From: Martinezella tropici
GTDB lineage: Bacteria; Pseudomonadota; Alphaproteobacteria; Rhizobiales; Rhizobiaceae
Assembly (NCBI RefSeq): GCF_003287875.1
Contig: NZ_QMKK01000042.1
Span: 124,001-188,000, forward strand
Length of the DNA stretch: 64,000 nucleotides
Direction of reading: 5' to 3'
Shown: positions 52,315-61,266 of the stretch, one piece after another
Layout: the number at the start of each line of letters is the position of its first letter
Numbering within the stretch: the first letter of the stretch is position 1
Program-made: the position numbers and the translations under genes
Notes under the pieces: model-generated
What the model saw: only the letters and a program-made list of their open reading frames with translations
Database searches by the model: none
What the model was told of the DNA's origin: nothing

Positions 52315-53562
52315 TTAGTTCGGATTGGTTCGCTCGAGGATGCGGGAAAAGTCCGCCTGGGCCTTGGCGATCGTGCCGTCGACATCCTCGCCAAAAATGG
52401 TTCCCTGGATCAGATTGAGGAACGGGCCGGTGCGGCTAACGAAAAGCTCATCGGACGAGAAAGTGTAGGGCGTGCGTGCCTTGGTCAGCACGTCATAGGC
52501 GACGAGGTTGCGCTTGTCGAACTTGGCATAGGCCTCGTTCGCAAGGTCGGTTCTGGAAGGCATGCCCGATTCCTGGGTGATGTAGACTTGCTGCTCGGGC
52601 TGCATGTAAAAGTTGACGAAGTCGAGGGCGACTTTCTTCTTGTCACCGCTGATGCCTTTCATCAGCGCCAGTGCGTCGCCGCCAGCAAAGCTTGACGCGC
52701 CGCCCTTCGGTCCGGGAATAGGCGCGACGTTGAACTTGACGTCCGGATACTTGCTCGTCAGCAGATTGACGATGTAGGAGCCGGTCATGAGAATGCCGAC
52801 CTTGCCGGATGCGAAGGCTTCCACCGCATTGTTGCCGTTGCCCGACCTCGACGTCGGGTGGATTGCACCAGCCTTTGCCATGTCGCGATAGGCAGCAATG
52901 GTGTCGCGCAGGGCGGGAGTATCGACCGTAGCCGTGCGACCGTCTTCGCTGAGGATGTCGGCTCCTGCCGCCCAAAGATGGGGCAGGAAGTCATAAATGA
53001 GCCAGCTGCCGGAATTTGCGACGAAGTAAAAACCGTAGGTGTCGTTGCCAAGCGCGGTAATCTTCTTTGCATCCGCGGCGATTTCTTCAAGCGAAGCAGG
53101 CGCCTTCTTCGCGTCAAGACCAGCCTTGGTGAATAGATCTGTGTTATAGGCGATGATCGAGGCGTCCGGCAGGGCCGGCACGCCATAGATCTTGCCGCCA
53201 TAGGTCGCAAGGCGTACGTGCGAAGGGCTAAGGGCGGACGCATAGGGCAGGCTCTTGACGAAATCGGTGATATCCTCAAGGCTGTCCGCGGCAGCAAAGG
53301 TCGGAAGGTAGATCAAATCGAGCACGGCGCCATCCGGCGCCGCACTGCCAGCGATCGCGGCTCCAAGTTTCGGCACCATCTGTTCGGCGGTAATCTGCGT
53401 GACGTTCACCTTGTCGACATGGGTCGCATTATACTTGTCGGCCAATCCCTGAAGCACCGCACCCGAAGAGGTGCGCACCCACAGGGTGATGTCGGTCGCA
53501 TTGGCTAGCGTCGCACTTGCCATCAATGCGATCGCAGAAATCGTCAACTTTAACTTGAACAT
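52315..53562 (-). CDS. Extracellular sugar-binding protein of ABC transporter, module B
   Basis: This 415-residue family-1 binding protein starts MFKLKLTISAIALMASATLA with a Sec signal cleaved near NATDITLW; GGGGAA lies upstream of ATG 53562. The body shows ITLWVRTSSGAVLQGLADKY, GKIYGVPALPDASIIAYNTD and SFAGGDALALMKGISGDKKK, as in module A, but overall identity is moderate. It is the first gene of the module B operon and divergent from lacI, with an inverted-repeat operator region between. Confidence 0.93.
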   Translation of the reverse strand: MFKLKLTISAIALMASATLANATDITLWVRTSSGAVLQGLADKYNATHVDKVNVTQITAEQMVPKLGAAIAGSAAPDGAVLDLIYLPTFAAADSLEDITDFVKSLPYASALSPSHVRLATYGGKIYGVPALPDASIIAYNTDLFTKAGLDAKKAPASLEEIAADAKKITALGNDTYGFYFVANSGSWLIYDFLPHLWAAGADILSEDGRTATVDTPALRDTIAAYRDMAKAGAIHPTSRSGNGNNAVEAFASGKVGILMTGSYIVNLLTSKYPDVKFNVAPIPGPKGGASSFAGGDALALMKGISGDKKKVALDFVNFYMQPEQQVYITQESGMPSRTDLANEAYAKFDKRNLVAYDVLTKARTPYTFSSDELFVSRTGPFLNLIQGTIFGEDVDGTIAKAQADFSRILERTNPN

Positions 53563-53673
53563 GGAAGTTCCCCTTTTCCTTGTCGCCAACAGCCTGCAGA
53601 TGGCGTGATCGAAACGTTAGTGGACATCCTTTTCGATGTCGACAGTCTGTATACAGGTTTTTGGAAGGAATCT

Positions 53674-53720
53674 GATAAAACCTTTTAACGTCACGATTAT
53701 TTCTGCTAAAAGGTTTTATC
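53674..53720. promoter_or_regulatory. Paired LacI-type operators between module B and its lacI gene
   Basis: GATAAAACCTTTTA (53674-53687) and its exact reverse complement TAAAAGGTTTTATC (53707-53720) are separated by 19 bases. Each copy is itself nearly palindromic (TAAAA, CC or GG, TTTTA). The centres are about 33 bases apart, near three helical turns, in the 196-base divergent space. One repressor could control both directions. The motif differs from the module A palindromes. Confidence 0.6.
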
Positions 53721-53758
53721 TGCAGTTTTCAAAAGAACCGATTCGAGCCGAGAGAAAA

Positions 53759-54754
53759 ATGCACCGACAGACTATTCGGGATGTTGCCAGGGCAGCGGGT
53801 GTCAGCATTTCGACCGCTTCAAATGCATTGAACGGCACCGGACGAACGAATGCGGAAACGGTAGAACGCGTTAAACGTGTGGCCGAGGAGATCGGGTTCA
53901 GGCCGAACGCGCTTGCGCGTGGGCTCTTGACCAAGCGCAGTCACGCCATTGGCATGCTGACGAACGATACCTATGGCAGGCTGACACTTCCGATGGCCGC
54001 AGGCGTTTCGGAAGTGCTTGTCGATCACGGTCTGTCCGTCTTTCTCTGCGCGACAAACAACGACCCGCGCCTTGCTCGATTGCATCTCGAAACGCTCCTG
54101 GACAGGCAGGTGGACGGCATCATCTTCACGGCAACCCGCCTTGACCTGAAACCGCCGCCAGAGCTTGCAAAGCTCTCGATACCCGTCGTCTATGCTTTTG
54201 CCGAGGGTCCAGAAAACAGTATCAGCTTCTTTCCCGACGATGCCCAAGGTGCTCGCCTTGCGGTCGAGCATCTACAGGCTTTGGGCCATTCGCGGATCGC
54301 GCACATAACCGGACCAGAGGATTACCTTGCGGTGCGCGTCCGCGCGAAGGCCTATCGCGACTGTGTCGGCCCTGGCGCCGTAGTCCTTTATGGAGACTGG
54401 TCAGAAGAATGGGGCCACGAAGCCATCGAGCAGATATTGTCGCGCGGCGGTGATTGGCCCGACGCCGTATTTTGCGGGAACGATGAAATTGCCCGTGGCG
54501 TAATCGACGCATTGCGTGACAAGAATCTCACCGTCCCGGGAGACATCGCGGTCGTCGGCTTCGATAACTGGGAAGTCATTTCTCGGCAAACCAGACCGCC
54601 ACTGACCACGATCGATATGGAATTGAAGGAGATCGGGCACAGTGCCGGTCTCACCATCCTAAGTCTCACAAGAGGCGAAACCGTTCCCGCAGGAATTACG
54701 CGCCTGCCATGCCGACTGGTTGTGCGCCAATCCAGCGGTGGCCAAACTGACTAA
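53759..54754 (+). CDS. LacI-family repressor of GH127 module B
   Basis: This 331-residue protein starts MHRQTIRDVARAAGVSISTA, so the helix-turn-helix begins within five residues of the ATG, as is usual for LacI; the open frame extends to 53636 through the operators but is not needed. The effector domain (IGMLTNDTYGRLTLPMAAGV; VFCGNDEIARGVIDALRDKN; AVVGFDNWEVISRQTRPPL) is clearly homologous to the module A repressor. Recognition helix and hinge differ (SISTASNALNGTG against SIATASKALNDTG), which agrees with different operators. Confidence 0.93.
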   Translation: MHRQTIRDVARAAGVSISTASNALNGTGRTNAETVERVKRVAEEIGFRPNALARGLLTKRSHAIGMLTNDTYGRLTLPMAAGVSEVLVDHGLSVFLCATNNDPRLARLHLETLLDRQVDGIIFTATRLDLKPPPELAKLSIPVVYAFAEGPENSISFFPDDAQGARLAVEHLQALGHSRIAHITGPEDYLAVRVRAKAYRDCVGPGAVVLYGDWSEEWGHEAIEQILSRGGDWPDAVFCGNDEIARGVIDALRDKNLTVPGDIAVVGFDNWEVISRQTRPPLTTIDMELKEIGHSAGLTILSLTRGETVPAGITRLPCRLVVRQSSGGQTD

Positions 54755-55277
54755 ACTTGTGATCGGTCAAGCCAGCACCAGACCGTCAGTCTCAATCAGG
54801 TCGAGTCTGGCTGCCGAAACTGGCGCTCTTGATGGGATCAGAACCGTCGACGCGCTGAGGTGAGAGAGCTAAGCGCTGTATTATGAGGAACTATCGTCAG
54901 CCTTAACCGCGTTCGCGTAGAAGCCGCTGGCCAGGAAGCGGAACCACTCGATAGCGGCTCCACGAGTTATTTTTAGCCCGGATATACCGACCTCAGACCG
55001 TTTCAAGAAAGGTGCTGCCTATGACGGATCCGGTCCAGACGGTGGGAAGTTCTTCGGACAATGACCTCACCATTTCATTTCATGGCACTGCAAGACGCCC
55101 TTAATGGTATCCGTGTGAAGTCGATGGCGGCTAATCTGGCATGGCATATAACCATCGAAGACGTGTTCATCAAGGCTCTCCGTGGAGCGGTGTCCCAGCG
55201 CTGTTCCTTTGAGATCGATCAATACTTGTTCACTTCTCTCGCCAGAAGGAGAGGATGCAAGTGCTGGCAGTGAATAA
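54755..55277. other. Gene-poor region after module B
   Basis: No convincing gene is seen. A 70-codon plus-strand frame (55061-55273) and a 27-codon frame from ATG 55021 have no recognisable domain. Composition is less GC-rich than the neighbouring operons, as in decayed or acquired DNA. No transposase motif or terminal repeat was found. Confidence 0.4.
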
Positions 55278-55415
55278 TCAAGCCGCCAGGGAATTGATCA
55301 TCAAGCCAATTCCAACAAACAGGGCGAAGAGCAATATGTCAGCGAGCAATCGCCGGAGAATGCTATAAGGAGTATAACGCAAGCGTCGGATGTAATCTTC
55401 GCGGTGGCCTTTCAT
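55278..55415 (-). CDS. Small single-helix membrane protein (45 aa), hypothetical
   Basis: ATG 55415 is preceded by TGAGGTG at suitable spacing. The product has a basic N-terminal half (MKGHREDYIRRLRYTPYSIL, then RR) followed by one hydrophobic helix (LADILLFALFVGIGLMINSL) and ends AA. Charge distribution predicts an N-in membrane peptide. No family is recognised and no operon partner is adjacent. The clean ribosome site and coherent topology in otherwise gene-poor DNA are the reasons to list it; it needs conservation evidence. Confidence 0.5.
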   Translation of the reverse strand: MKGHREDYIRRLRYTPYSILRRLLADILLFALFVGIGLMINSLAA

Positions 55416-56046
55416 GCAATTCACCTCACAACATCGCATCTGATTTTTTGCATGAGGCGACCTATCATGAGCTTGTCGCAGGATTTTCCTCGCGGCAACG
55501 CGATATGTATCTAATTGTAACGAGATCTCGCATTGCCGATGAATAGGGTTGAAGGGTCCCTCATAGGCCTTTGGGACCTGGAGATCGCTTTGTCGATAGC
55601 CACCAGCGTCAAGTCCTTTTTCCTCCGTGGTGATATGTCAGCGGCTTTCCGAGCCACGATGCGTATACTTCTTAAATCCAATCCGACAGTTGCCGATATC
55701 GGCTTTTCAAAGAAGGTATACCTATTCAGCCGCAGTCAGACCCAATGTCACCACAGTCTCTGCGATTTTCGGGAAGTCTCCGGCAACGACTTGCGTCCGC
55801 CCATGCGTCGCCTTTCTTAGCGCGTTAATGCGAGCACTCGCGTCGTACCTGCATGGACAGGTTTTACCAACGCCACAACCGAATCTTGGCCCCCGAATAA
55901 TGGCCTCTGATTTGAATTTGTGCTCCCGGCTAACTGGGTCGAGAGCAATAGGTGTCGATTCCGCTGTCTTCAGATACAGCCGATTGGGCGGTTCAGGCTC
56001 ACCTCGGCCTGCTTGTATCTTCGTTGCAGACTGTTTCCTGAGGCGA
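55416..56046. other. 631-base region with no confident gene
   Basis: Overlapping frames on both strands (plus 55533-55820 and 55627-56139; minus 55722-56081) conflict with each other and lack ribosome sites. The plus frame contains ILLKSNPTVADIGFS, which weakly recalls an AraC-type second helix and may be a decayed fragment; this is too short to claim. The promoter of the small membrane protein would lie near 55420-55530. Confidence 0.35.
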
Positions 56047-57081
56047 CTATGCGGATCGTATGGTGCGGCTGGCATATTCATTGTGGAGGCGCTGTTGATT
56101 CAAAGCATCCTGTTTGGGCGCAACGCCAAAGGTCCTTGAATATTCTCGGCTGAACTGCGATGCGCTCTCGTAGCCTACCTTATATGCCGCCTCGGAAACA
56201 TTGGCAGCCCGCGTGACCATGAGGCGGCGCGCCTCCAGCAGGCGGAGTTGCTTCTGGAATTGGAGCGGAGTCATCGAGGTCAATGCCTTGAAGTGCTGGT
56301 GGAATGATGACAGACTCATCCGCGCAACATCAGCTAAATGATCGACACGTAAAGTTTCCGCGAAATTGGTGTGCAATAGCGAAATGGCCCTCACCACGCG
56401 TTCGATGTTCGATTCGGGGCAAGCAAGTTTGCAAATCTCACCGCCATGCGGGCCGGTTAACAGCCAATAGCAAATCTCACGCACGATCGAAGGCGCCAGA
56501 ATCGGTATCGCCTTTGGAGTCGCCAGCAGTCGAACTAAGCGGAGAATACAATCGGCTAGTGGTTGGTCCACTTTGGCGACAAAAGCGCAAGGACCGGTCG
56601 TGTCCGACTGCGCTGGTGGTGTGTCCAACTGTTCAAGGACTTCTCGCACAGTTGCCACATCGAAGTCGATCAAAACGCCAACATAAGGCGTTGCGGCACT
56701 TGCCTCCACGATCCTTCCGGTTGCCGGGACGCCAACACTGACGACCAGGCATTCCATGCTGCGGTAATTGAGATGTTCATCGCCAAACTGCAGTTCCTTT
56801 GCCCCTTCCAGCACGACGCAGAGCGACGGCCGATAGATGTTCCGCATGGGCATCATCGACTGAAACGAACGGACTATATTGAAGCCTTCAATGGCCGTCG
56901 GGAACAGGCCTTGTCCTCCACCCTGGTCTTCGATGTAAGCCGTTACGGCAGAGAGCAATGGAGAATTCAAGCGGTGCTCCGGTTGTTTCAGGGGCCACGG
57001 CAATACGTGGCTCCTGGCCGGCATCATCGCCTCTCCTGCAGGAATAGGCAAGTTTCTTGAAGGTTCGGGCATTCTGGTCAT
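56047..57081 (-). CDS. AraC-family regulator with AraC_N ligand domain
   Basis: This 344-residue protein starts at ATG 57081, with GGAG 6 bases upstream; an ATG at 57093 is also in frame. The N-terminal domain has the AraC_N pattern (IYRPSLCVVLEGAKELQFGD; LVVSVGVPATGRIVEASAAT). The C-terminal double helix-turn-helix includes LRVDHLADVARMSLSSFHQH, then FKALTSMTPLQFQKQLRLLE and VSEAAYKVGYESASQFSREY. This subfamily usually activates an adjacent exporter or oxidoreductase operon; here the MFS-SDR genes lie divergently 51 bases away. Confidence 0.93.
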   Translation of the reverse strand: MTRMPEPSRNLPIPAGEAMMPARSHVLPWPLKQPEHRLNSPLLSAVTAYIEDQGGGQGLFPTAIEGFNIVRSFQSMMPMRNIYRPSLCVVLEGAKELQFGDEHLNYRSMECLVVSVGVPATGRIVEASAATPYVGVLIDFDVATVREVLEQLDTPPAQSDTTGPCAFVAKVDQPLADCILRLVRLLATPKAIPILAPSIVREICYWLLTGPHGGEICKLACPESNIERVVRAISLLHTNFAETLRVDHLADVARMSLSSFHQHFKALTSMTPLQFQKQLRLLEARRLMVTRAANVSEAAYKVGYESASQFSREYSRTFGVAPKQDALNQQRLHNEYASRTIRSA

Positions 57082-57132
57082 TGGACACTCCATCTAGCTT
57101 AAGGGTGCAACCAAGCGAGGAGTGACCTCAAG

Positions 57133-58446
57133 ATGACAGAAATTGTCGCCCGGTCAATAGACCCTTTAGGGACACGAGCGCCGCCCGCTGCCTCCAGTCG
57201 GGAATACGTCAGAGGCCTGCGAATGGCCGCTATATGCATCGTGCTTCTGCTAATCAACGCATTCTCGCAGATCGATCGGATACTTCCGTTCATCCTGGCG
57301 GAGAAAATCAAAGCAGACCTGCGGCTGACCGACACTGAGATGGGCCTGATCACCGGCCTCGCCTTCGCGGTTTGCTACGCGCTTCTCTCTTTGCCGCTTG
57401 CCCGCGCAGCAGATCGGGGATCACCCCGGCTCGTATTGGTGTCCTGCATCCTGATCTGGAGTGTCATGACGACCCTTGGCGGTTTTGCCGCCAGTTTCAT
57501 GTTCCTGGCCCTCACACGTTTCGGCGTCGCATTCGGGGAGGCTGGCGCCGTCCCCGCAGGTCATGCTCTCATTGTCCGCAAAATCCGACCTGAGCGCCGC
57601 GGCCTCGCTATTGGTCTGTTCGCAATGGGCATCCCATTAGGCACGATGGTGGGATTTGCCGCAGGCGGCGCGATTGCAGACGTCTTCGGCTGGCGCGTGG
57701 TTTTAATGGGTGCCGGAGCCATCGGCATCTTGATCGGGTTGCTAACAATTCTTGTCGCCGGTCCCACGCCACCGCTTCACGGCAAAGCCGCTCGCAATGA
57801 ACCCTTCCTGCGAACCAGCCTTGACCTGTTGTCGTCTCCGGCGTTCCGCTGGTTGTTCACTGGCGCCATTTTCCTGGGCTTCGCAGGTGCCCCTTTCTAC
57901 GCCTTTTCCATACCGTTTCTGATCCGCACCTACGGTTTCACCGCGACAGAGGTCGGCGTTTCGTTCGGCATGTTGCAAGGGTTGATGGGGATCATCGGGA
58001 CATTGGGCGGGGGACGCTGGTTTGATCATGCTGTCCGCTCAGGCACCGGCAAGGTGCTCGGTCCGCCGGCGATTTTATTCTTGATCGCCAGCGCAACGAC
58101 GACTGCGGCGCTGTTTGCACCGACCGGCTGGATGTCCATTGCACTCTTCGTGCCTGGAATGCTCTCGTTTTCATTCATGCTTCCGTGGGGCTTCGGCGCC
58201 GCGCATCTGATCGCCGGTCCTGGGCGTCAGGCACAGGCGACCAGTCTCGTCATGATCGGCTCCGGTCTTGCCGGTCCGGCGCTTGGCCCGTTGATCGTCG
58301 GCATCGTCAGCGATGCGGCCACAGCAGCCGACATTCCCAATGGCCTCGCGCTCGGTTTGCTCATCGTACCCCTGGCGAGCGTCATGGCGGGGATTGTCTA
58401 CCTGATCGCAGACCAGCGGATCGCGAATTTCCTTCGCCAGCGCTGA
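57133..58446 (+). CDS. MFS transporter, probable exporter
   Basis: This 437-residue protein has 12 hydrophobic segments; after the second helix the loop RAADRGSPRLVLVSC fits the A-motif position, and RFGVAFGEAGAVPAGHALI marks helix 5. FSQIDRILPFILAEKIKADL with DTEMGLITGLAFAVCYALLS resembles the spinster/hexuronate-like branch (Asp after helix 1, GLITGLAF). GAGG lies upstream of the ATG. It is divergent from the AraC gene and followed by the Tat-SDR gene. The substrate is unknown. Confidence 0.9.
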   Translation: MTEIVARSIDPLGTRAPPAASSREYVRGLRMAAICIVLLLINAFSQIDRILPFILAEKIKADLRLTDTEMGLITGLAFAVCYALLSLPLARAADRGSPRLVLVSCILIWSVMTTLGGFAASFMFLALTRFGVAFGEAGAVPAGHALIVRKIRPERRGLAIGLFAMGIPLGTMVGFAAGGAIADVFGWRVVLMGAGAIGILIGLLTILVAGPTPPLHGKAARNEPFLRTSLDLLSSPAFRWLFTGAIFLGFAGAPFYAFSIPFLIRTYGFTATEVGVSFGMLQGLMGIIGTLGGGRWFDHAVRSGTGKVLGPPAILFLIASATTTAALFAPTGWMSIALFVPGMLSFSFMLPWGFGAAHLIAGPGRQAQATSLVMIGSGLAGPALGPLIVGIVSDAATAADIPNGLALGLLIVPLASVMAGIVYLIADQRIANFLRQR

Positions 58447-58510
58447 GCGCGAAGCGCGGCTGCGGACAACGGCTGCGGCACCTCGAAACTTTCTCAAAGG
58501 AGATACCACG

Positions 58511-59356
58511 ATGTCTAATACCGATAATTCTCGCCGCTCGTTTCTGGCTCTGGCCGCCGCTGTTCCTTCAGCTCTCGCCATGGCGAGCGTTGCGTCGGCG
58601 CAGACGTCCGACGCTGGCACGCGACTCGGCGACAAGGGTGGCGCGGTGGTCACCGGCTCTTCGCGCGGCATTGGCGCCGCGACGGCCCGACGCTTGGCGC
58701 GAGATGGGTATGCTGTGACGGTGAACTATCTGACGAACCGGGATCTTGCCGAAGCGGTCGTGCGCGACATCGAGGCGGCTGGCGGTCGCGCCATCGTCCG
58801 CCAGGGGGACGTTGCGGATCCAGCTGCAGTCAAAGCTCTTTTCGATGCCAATGACGAAGCCTTCGGCGGCGTCGACATCGTCGTCAACAATGCCGGCATC
58901 ATGAACGTTGGTCCTTTCGCTCAGATGACCGACGAGGCCTTTGACCGGATGATGGCCACCAACGTCAAAGGAAGTTTCAACGTGTTGCGCGAGGCTTCAC
59001 GACGGGTCCGCGATGGCGGACGGATCATTAGCCTGAGCTCAAGTATCATCAAAATGAGCCCTCCCGCCACGGCGGCCTACGCTGCAACCAAGGCGGCGCA
59101 GGAGATCTATTCAAACGTTCTTGCCAAGGAACTGGGCGGCCGCAACATTTCGGTCAATGCGATATCGCCGGGTGCCGTCGACACTCAACTCCTGCGCCAG
59201 CATGGGGAAGAGGCACTTCGCGGCATACCGGAGGCTACCCCGCTTCGTCGCCTGGGTCAGCCGGAAGATATCGCCAATGTTATCGGCCTTCTCTGCTCGC
59301 AGGACGGGGCTTGGATCGATGGTCAAAACATCTTCGCGAATGGCGGCATCGCCTGA
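58511..59356 (+). CDS. SDR-family oxidoreductase with twin-arginine signal peptide
   Basis: This 281-residue protein begins MSNTDNSRRSFLALAAAVPS, a Tat signal (SRRSFL, hydrophobic stretch, likely cleavage after VASA). It then has a complete classical SDR: TGSSRGIGAATARRLARDGY, NNAGIMNVG, and active-site serine and Tyr-Lys in LSSSIIKMSPPATAAYAATK. The ATG follows AAAGGAG at 8-base spacing, so the leader is part of the gene. Export of an NAD(P)-binding SDR is unusual since nucleotide is scarce in the periplasm; the protein may be exported with bound cofactor or the leader may have another role. It follows the MFS gene by 64 bases. Confidence 0.9.
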   Translation: MSNTDNSRRSFLALAAAVPSALAMASVASAQTSDAGTRLGDKGGAVVTGSSRGIGAATARRLARDGYAVTVNYLTNRDLAEAVVRDIEAAGGRAIVRQGDVADPAAVKALFDANDEAFGGVDIVVNNAGIMNVGPFAQMTDEAFDRMMATNVKGSFNVLREASRRVRDGGRIISLSSSIIKMSPPATAAYAATKAAQEIYSNVLAKELGGRNISVNAISPGAVDTQLLRQHGEEALRGIPEATPLRRLGQPEDIANVIGLLCSQDGAWIDGQNIFANGGIA

Positions 59357-59562
59357 TGGGCAACCGCTGCGGCGTGTATTGGCGCTGACGTCGTCGATCC
59401 GGACGCTGTCAGCGAGATAACTCCCGAACATCCGGCCTGGATGAGGTGAAGGGGCCGGGCGCCGCCTCGGCAGGTCGGTCGATACCATCGAATAGGCTCG
59501 GATCCGGAACCACCCCATTCTGGAGCCGCGAAAGGTCGCTTCACCCCACGGCGATCTCCCGT

Positions 59563-59612
59563 CCGTCCGCCGAAGGCATGCTCCAACAACACGTCTTCGG
59601 CGGACGGCTTTT
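59563..59612 (+). terminator. Terminator-like hairpin after the Tat-SDR gene
   Basis: Arms CCGTCCGCCGAAG and CTTCGGCGGACGG are perfect 13-bp complements around a 19-base loop, followed by CTTTT. It separates the MFS/Tat-SDR transcript from the next SDR gene 28 bases downstream. The long loop and short T-run make termination probable rather than certain. Confidence 0.55.
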
Positions 59613-59640
59613 GCCCCATTAGAAACAGAAGGAATGGACG

Positions 59641-60624
59641 ATGCCACAACCCTGGACACTAAACGATATGCCATCTCAGAAGAGCCGGACGATCTTGATC
59701 ACCGGAACGGGCGGTCTGGCCTTCGAAGATGCAGTTGCGATGGCTGAAGCCGGTGGCGACGTGATCATCGCGGGGCGCAATCCAACGAAAGGCGCCGAAG
59801 CCGTTCGGCGCATCAAGGAAAGGGCGCCGCAGTCATCGGTCACTCTTGAAATCGTCGACCTCGCCAGCCTCGCATCGATCGAGGCGCTGGCGAAAAGACT
59901 GAAAGAAACGCGCGACCATATTGATGTTCTCATCAACAATGCCGGCGTGATGACGCCGCCGACGCGTCAGACGACCAAAGACGGCTTCGAACTGCAGTTC
60001 GGCACCAACTACCTCGGCCACTTTGCCCTGACGGGCCAGCTCCTGCCGCTGCTCATGCGGGCACAGTACCCGCGGGTCGTCACGCTTTCCAGCATTGCTG
60101 TTCGAAGCGCAAGCGCCGCAATCAATTTCGACGACCTGCAAGCGGAGCGTGGCTATAAGCCGATGCCTGTCTACACTCAGTCGAAGCTGGCATGTCTAAT
60201 GTTTGCGTTCGAACTGCAACGGCGGAGCGAAGAAGCGGGCTGGCGGGTTACCAGTATCGCTGCCCACCCAGGCGTATCGCGCACCGATCTGCTTCACAAT
60301 GCCCCTGGGCGCCATAGTGCCCAAGGCCTCCTCAGGACGTTCTTGTGGTTTTTGTTTCAGCCTGTTGCACAAGGCGCGTTGCCGACTCTGTTTGCGGCTA
60401 CGTCTTCCGATGCCCGCGGCGGCGGCTATTACGGGCCTGACAGGCTAAGCGAGACCCGTGGTCACCCAACGGAAGCACAGATTCCGCGACAGGCGATGGA
60501 AAAGCATGTGGCGCATAGGCTGTGGGAGATTTCAGAGAAGCTCACGGGCATCTCGTTCAGTGCGCAGGTTCCTCTTCCCGAGCGCTCCAGTCTGGACGAG
60601 ACAACGATCAGACGGGAGGGGTGA
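59641..60624 (+). CDS. SDR-family oxidoreductase (retinol-dehydrogenase/WWOX-like)
   Basis: This 327-residue extended SDR has the nucleotide loop ILITGTGGLAFEDAVAMAEA, in which the last motif glycine is Ala, then IIAGRN for cofactor selection, INNAGVMTPPTRQTTKDGFE, QFGTNYLGHFALT, and catalytic Tyr-Lys in YTQSKLACLMFAFEL. AAGGA precedes the ATG; a second ATG ten codons in is possible. Relatives reduce or oxidise hydrophobic carbonyl compounds. It is coupled to the DedA gene (3-base gap). Confidence 0.9.
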   Translation: MPQPWTLNDMPSQKSRTILITGTGGLAFEDAVAMAEAGGDVIIAGRNPTKGAEAVRRIKERAPQSSVTLEIVDLASLASIEALAKRLKETRDHIDVLINNAGVMTPPTRQTTKDGFELQFGTNYLGHFALTGQLLPLLMRAQYPRVVTLSSIAVRSASAAINFDDLQAERGYKPMPVYTQSKLACLMFAFELQRRSEEAGWRVTSIAAHPGVSRTDLLHNAPGRHSAQGLLRTFLWFLFQPVAQGALPTLFAATSSDARGGGYYGPDRLSETRGHPTEAQIPRQAMEKHVAHRLWEISEKLTGISFSAQVPLPERSSLDETTIRREG

Positions 60625-60627
60625 GAG

Positions 60628-61266
60628 ATGGACCCGCTCGGAAATCTTGTCGGCTGGATTGCGTTATATGGCATGTTTGGTCTCTTCGCGATCGGGCTTG
60701 CGGAGCGTTTCTTGCCTGCCCTGCCCTCCTATGGGGTCCTCGTCGCCATAGGTATTGCGGCCGACGATGAGGTCTGGTCGCTCCACACTGCCGTCATCGG
60801 GACGACGGTTGGAAGCTTGATCGGAGCTCTCGGCCTCTATCTTCTCGTGCGTGCAGTCGGAAAAAAGCGGACTTCGGCGCTTCTCTACTCTGTCGGTGGA
60901 TGGGTGGGACTATCACGACCCCGTATCGACTGGACACTATCCTCCCTGCGCGAGCGTGAACGGGCGCTGACGATCCTGTCGCAGCTCATTCCTACCGTGC
61001 GATTGATCTCGCCGGTGGCGGCTGGGCTTTTAGGCACAAGTACGCTGCGGTTTGTCGCTGGCGCATCGATCGGCATCGTCCTGTGGAACGGCTTGTTTAT
61101 TGCCGGCGGTTACCTGGCTGTACTGGCCATCCCCGGCATTAATTCGTCCGCACTCGCCCTGAAAATACTGATCCTGCTTGTTACTGCGGAACTGCTCGTC
61201 GCCTCGGTGTGGCGGCTTCAGCGGCGATATCGAGCGCGCCCGGCTTTTGGAGCAAGCAAGCGATGA
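60628..61266 (+). CDS. DedA/SNARE-associated (VTT) family membrane protein
   Basis: This 212-residue protein has the VTT-domain pattern: FLPALPSYGVLVAIGIAA near residues 29-46, GTTVGSLIGALGLYLLVRAV, the basic segment SQLIPTVRLISPVAAGLLG with the conserved Pro-x-x-Arg, and re-entrant/TM helices after it. DedA proteins move lipid carriers or phospholipids across the inner membrane and affect envelope homeostasis. Its stop overlaps the next gene (ATGA), which is a phospholipid-methyltransferase-like gene, suggesting a shared lipid function. Confidence 0.88.
   Translation: MDPLGNLVGWIALYGMFGLFAIGLAERFLPALPSYGVLVAIGIAADDEVWSLHTAVIGTTVGSLIGALGLYLLVRAVGKKRTSALLYSVGGWVGLSRPRIDWTLSSLRERERALTILSQLIPTVRLISPVAAGLLGTSTLRFVAGASIGIVLWNGLFIAGGYLAVLAIPGINSSALALKILILLVTAELLVASVWRLQRRYRARPAFGASKR

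Noticed and set aside
55722..56081. 119-codon minus-strand frame
   Set aside because: It overlaps the end of the AraC gene, has no ribosome site and no family resemblance.
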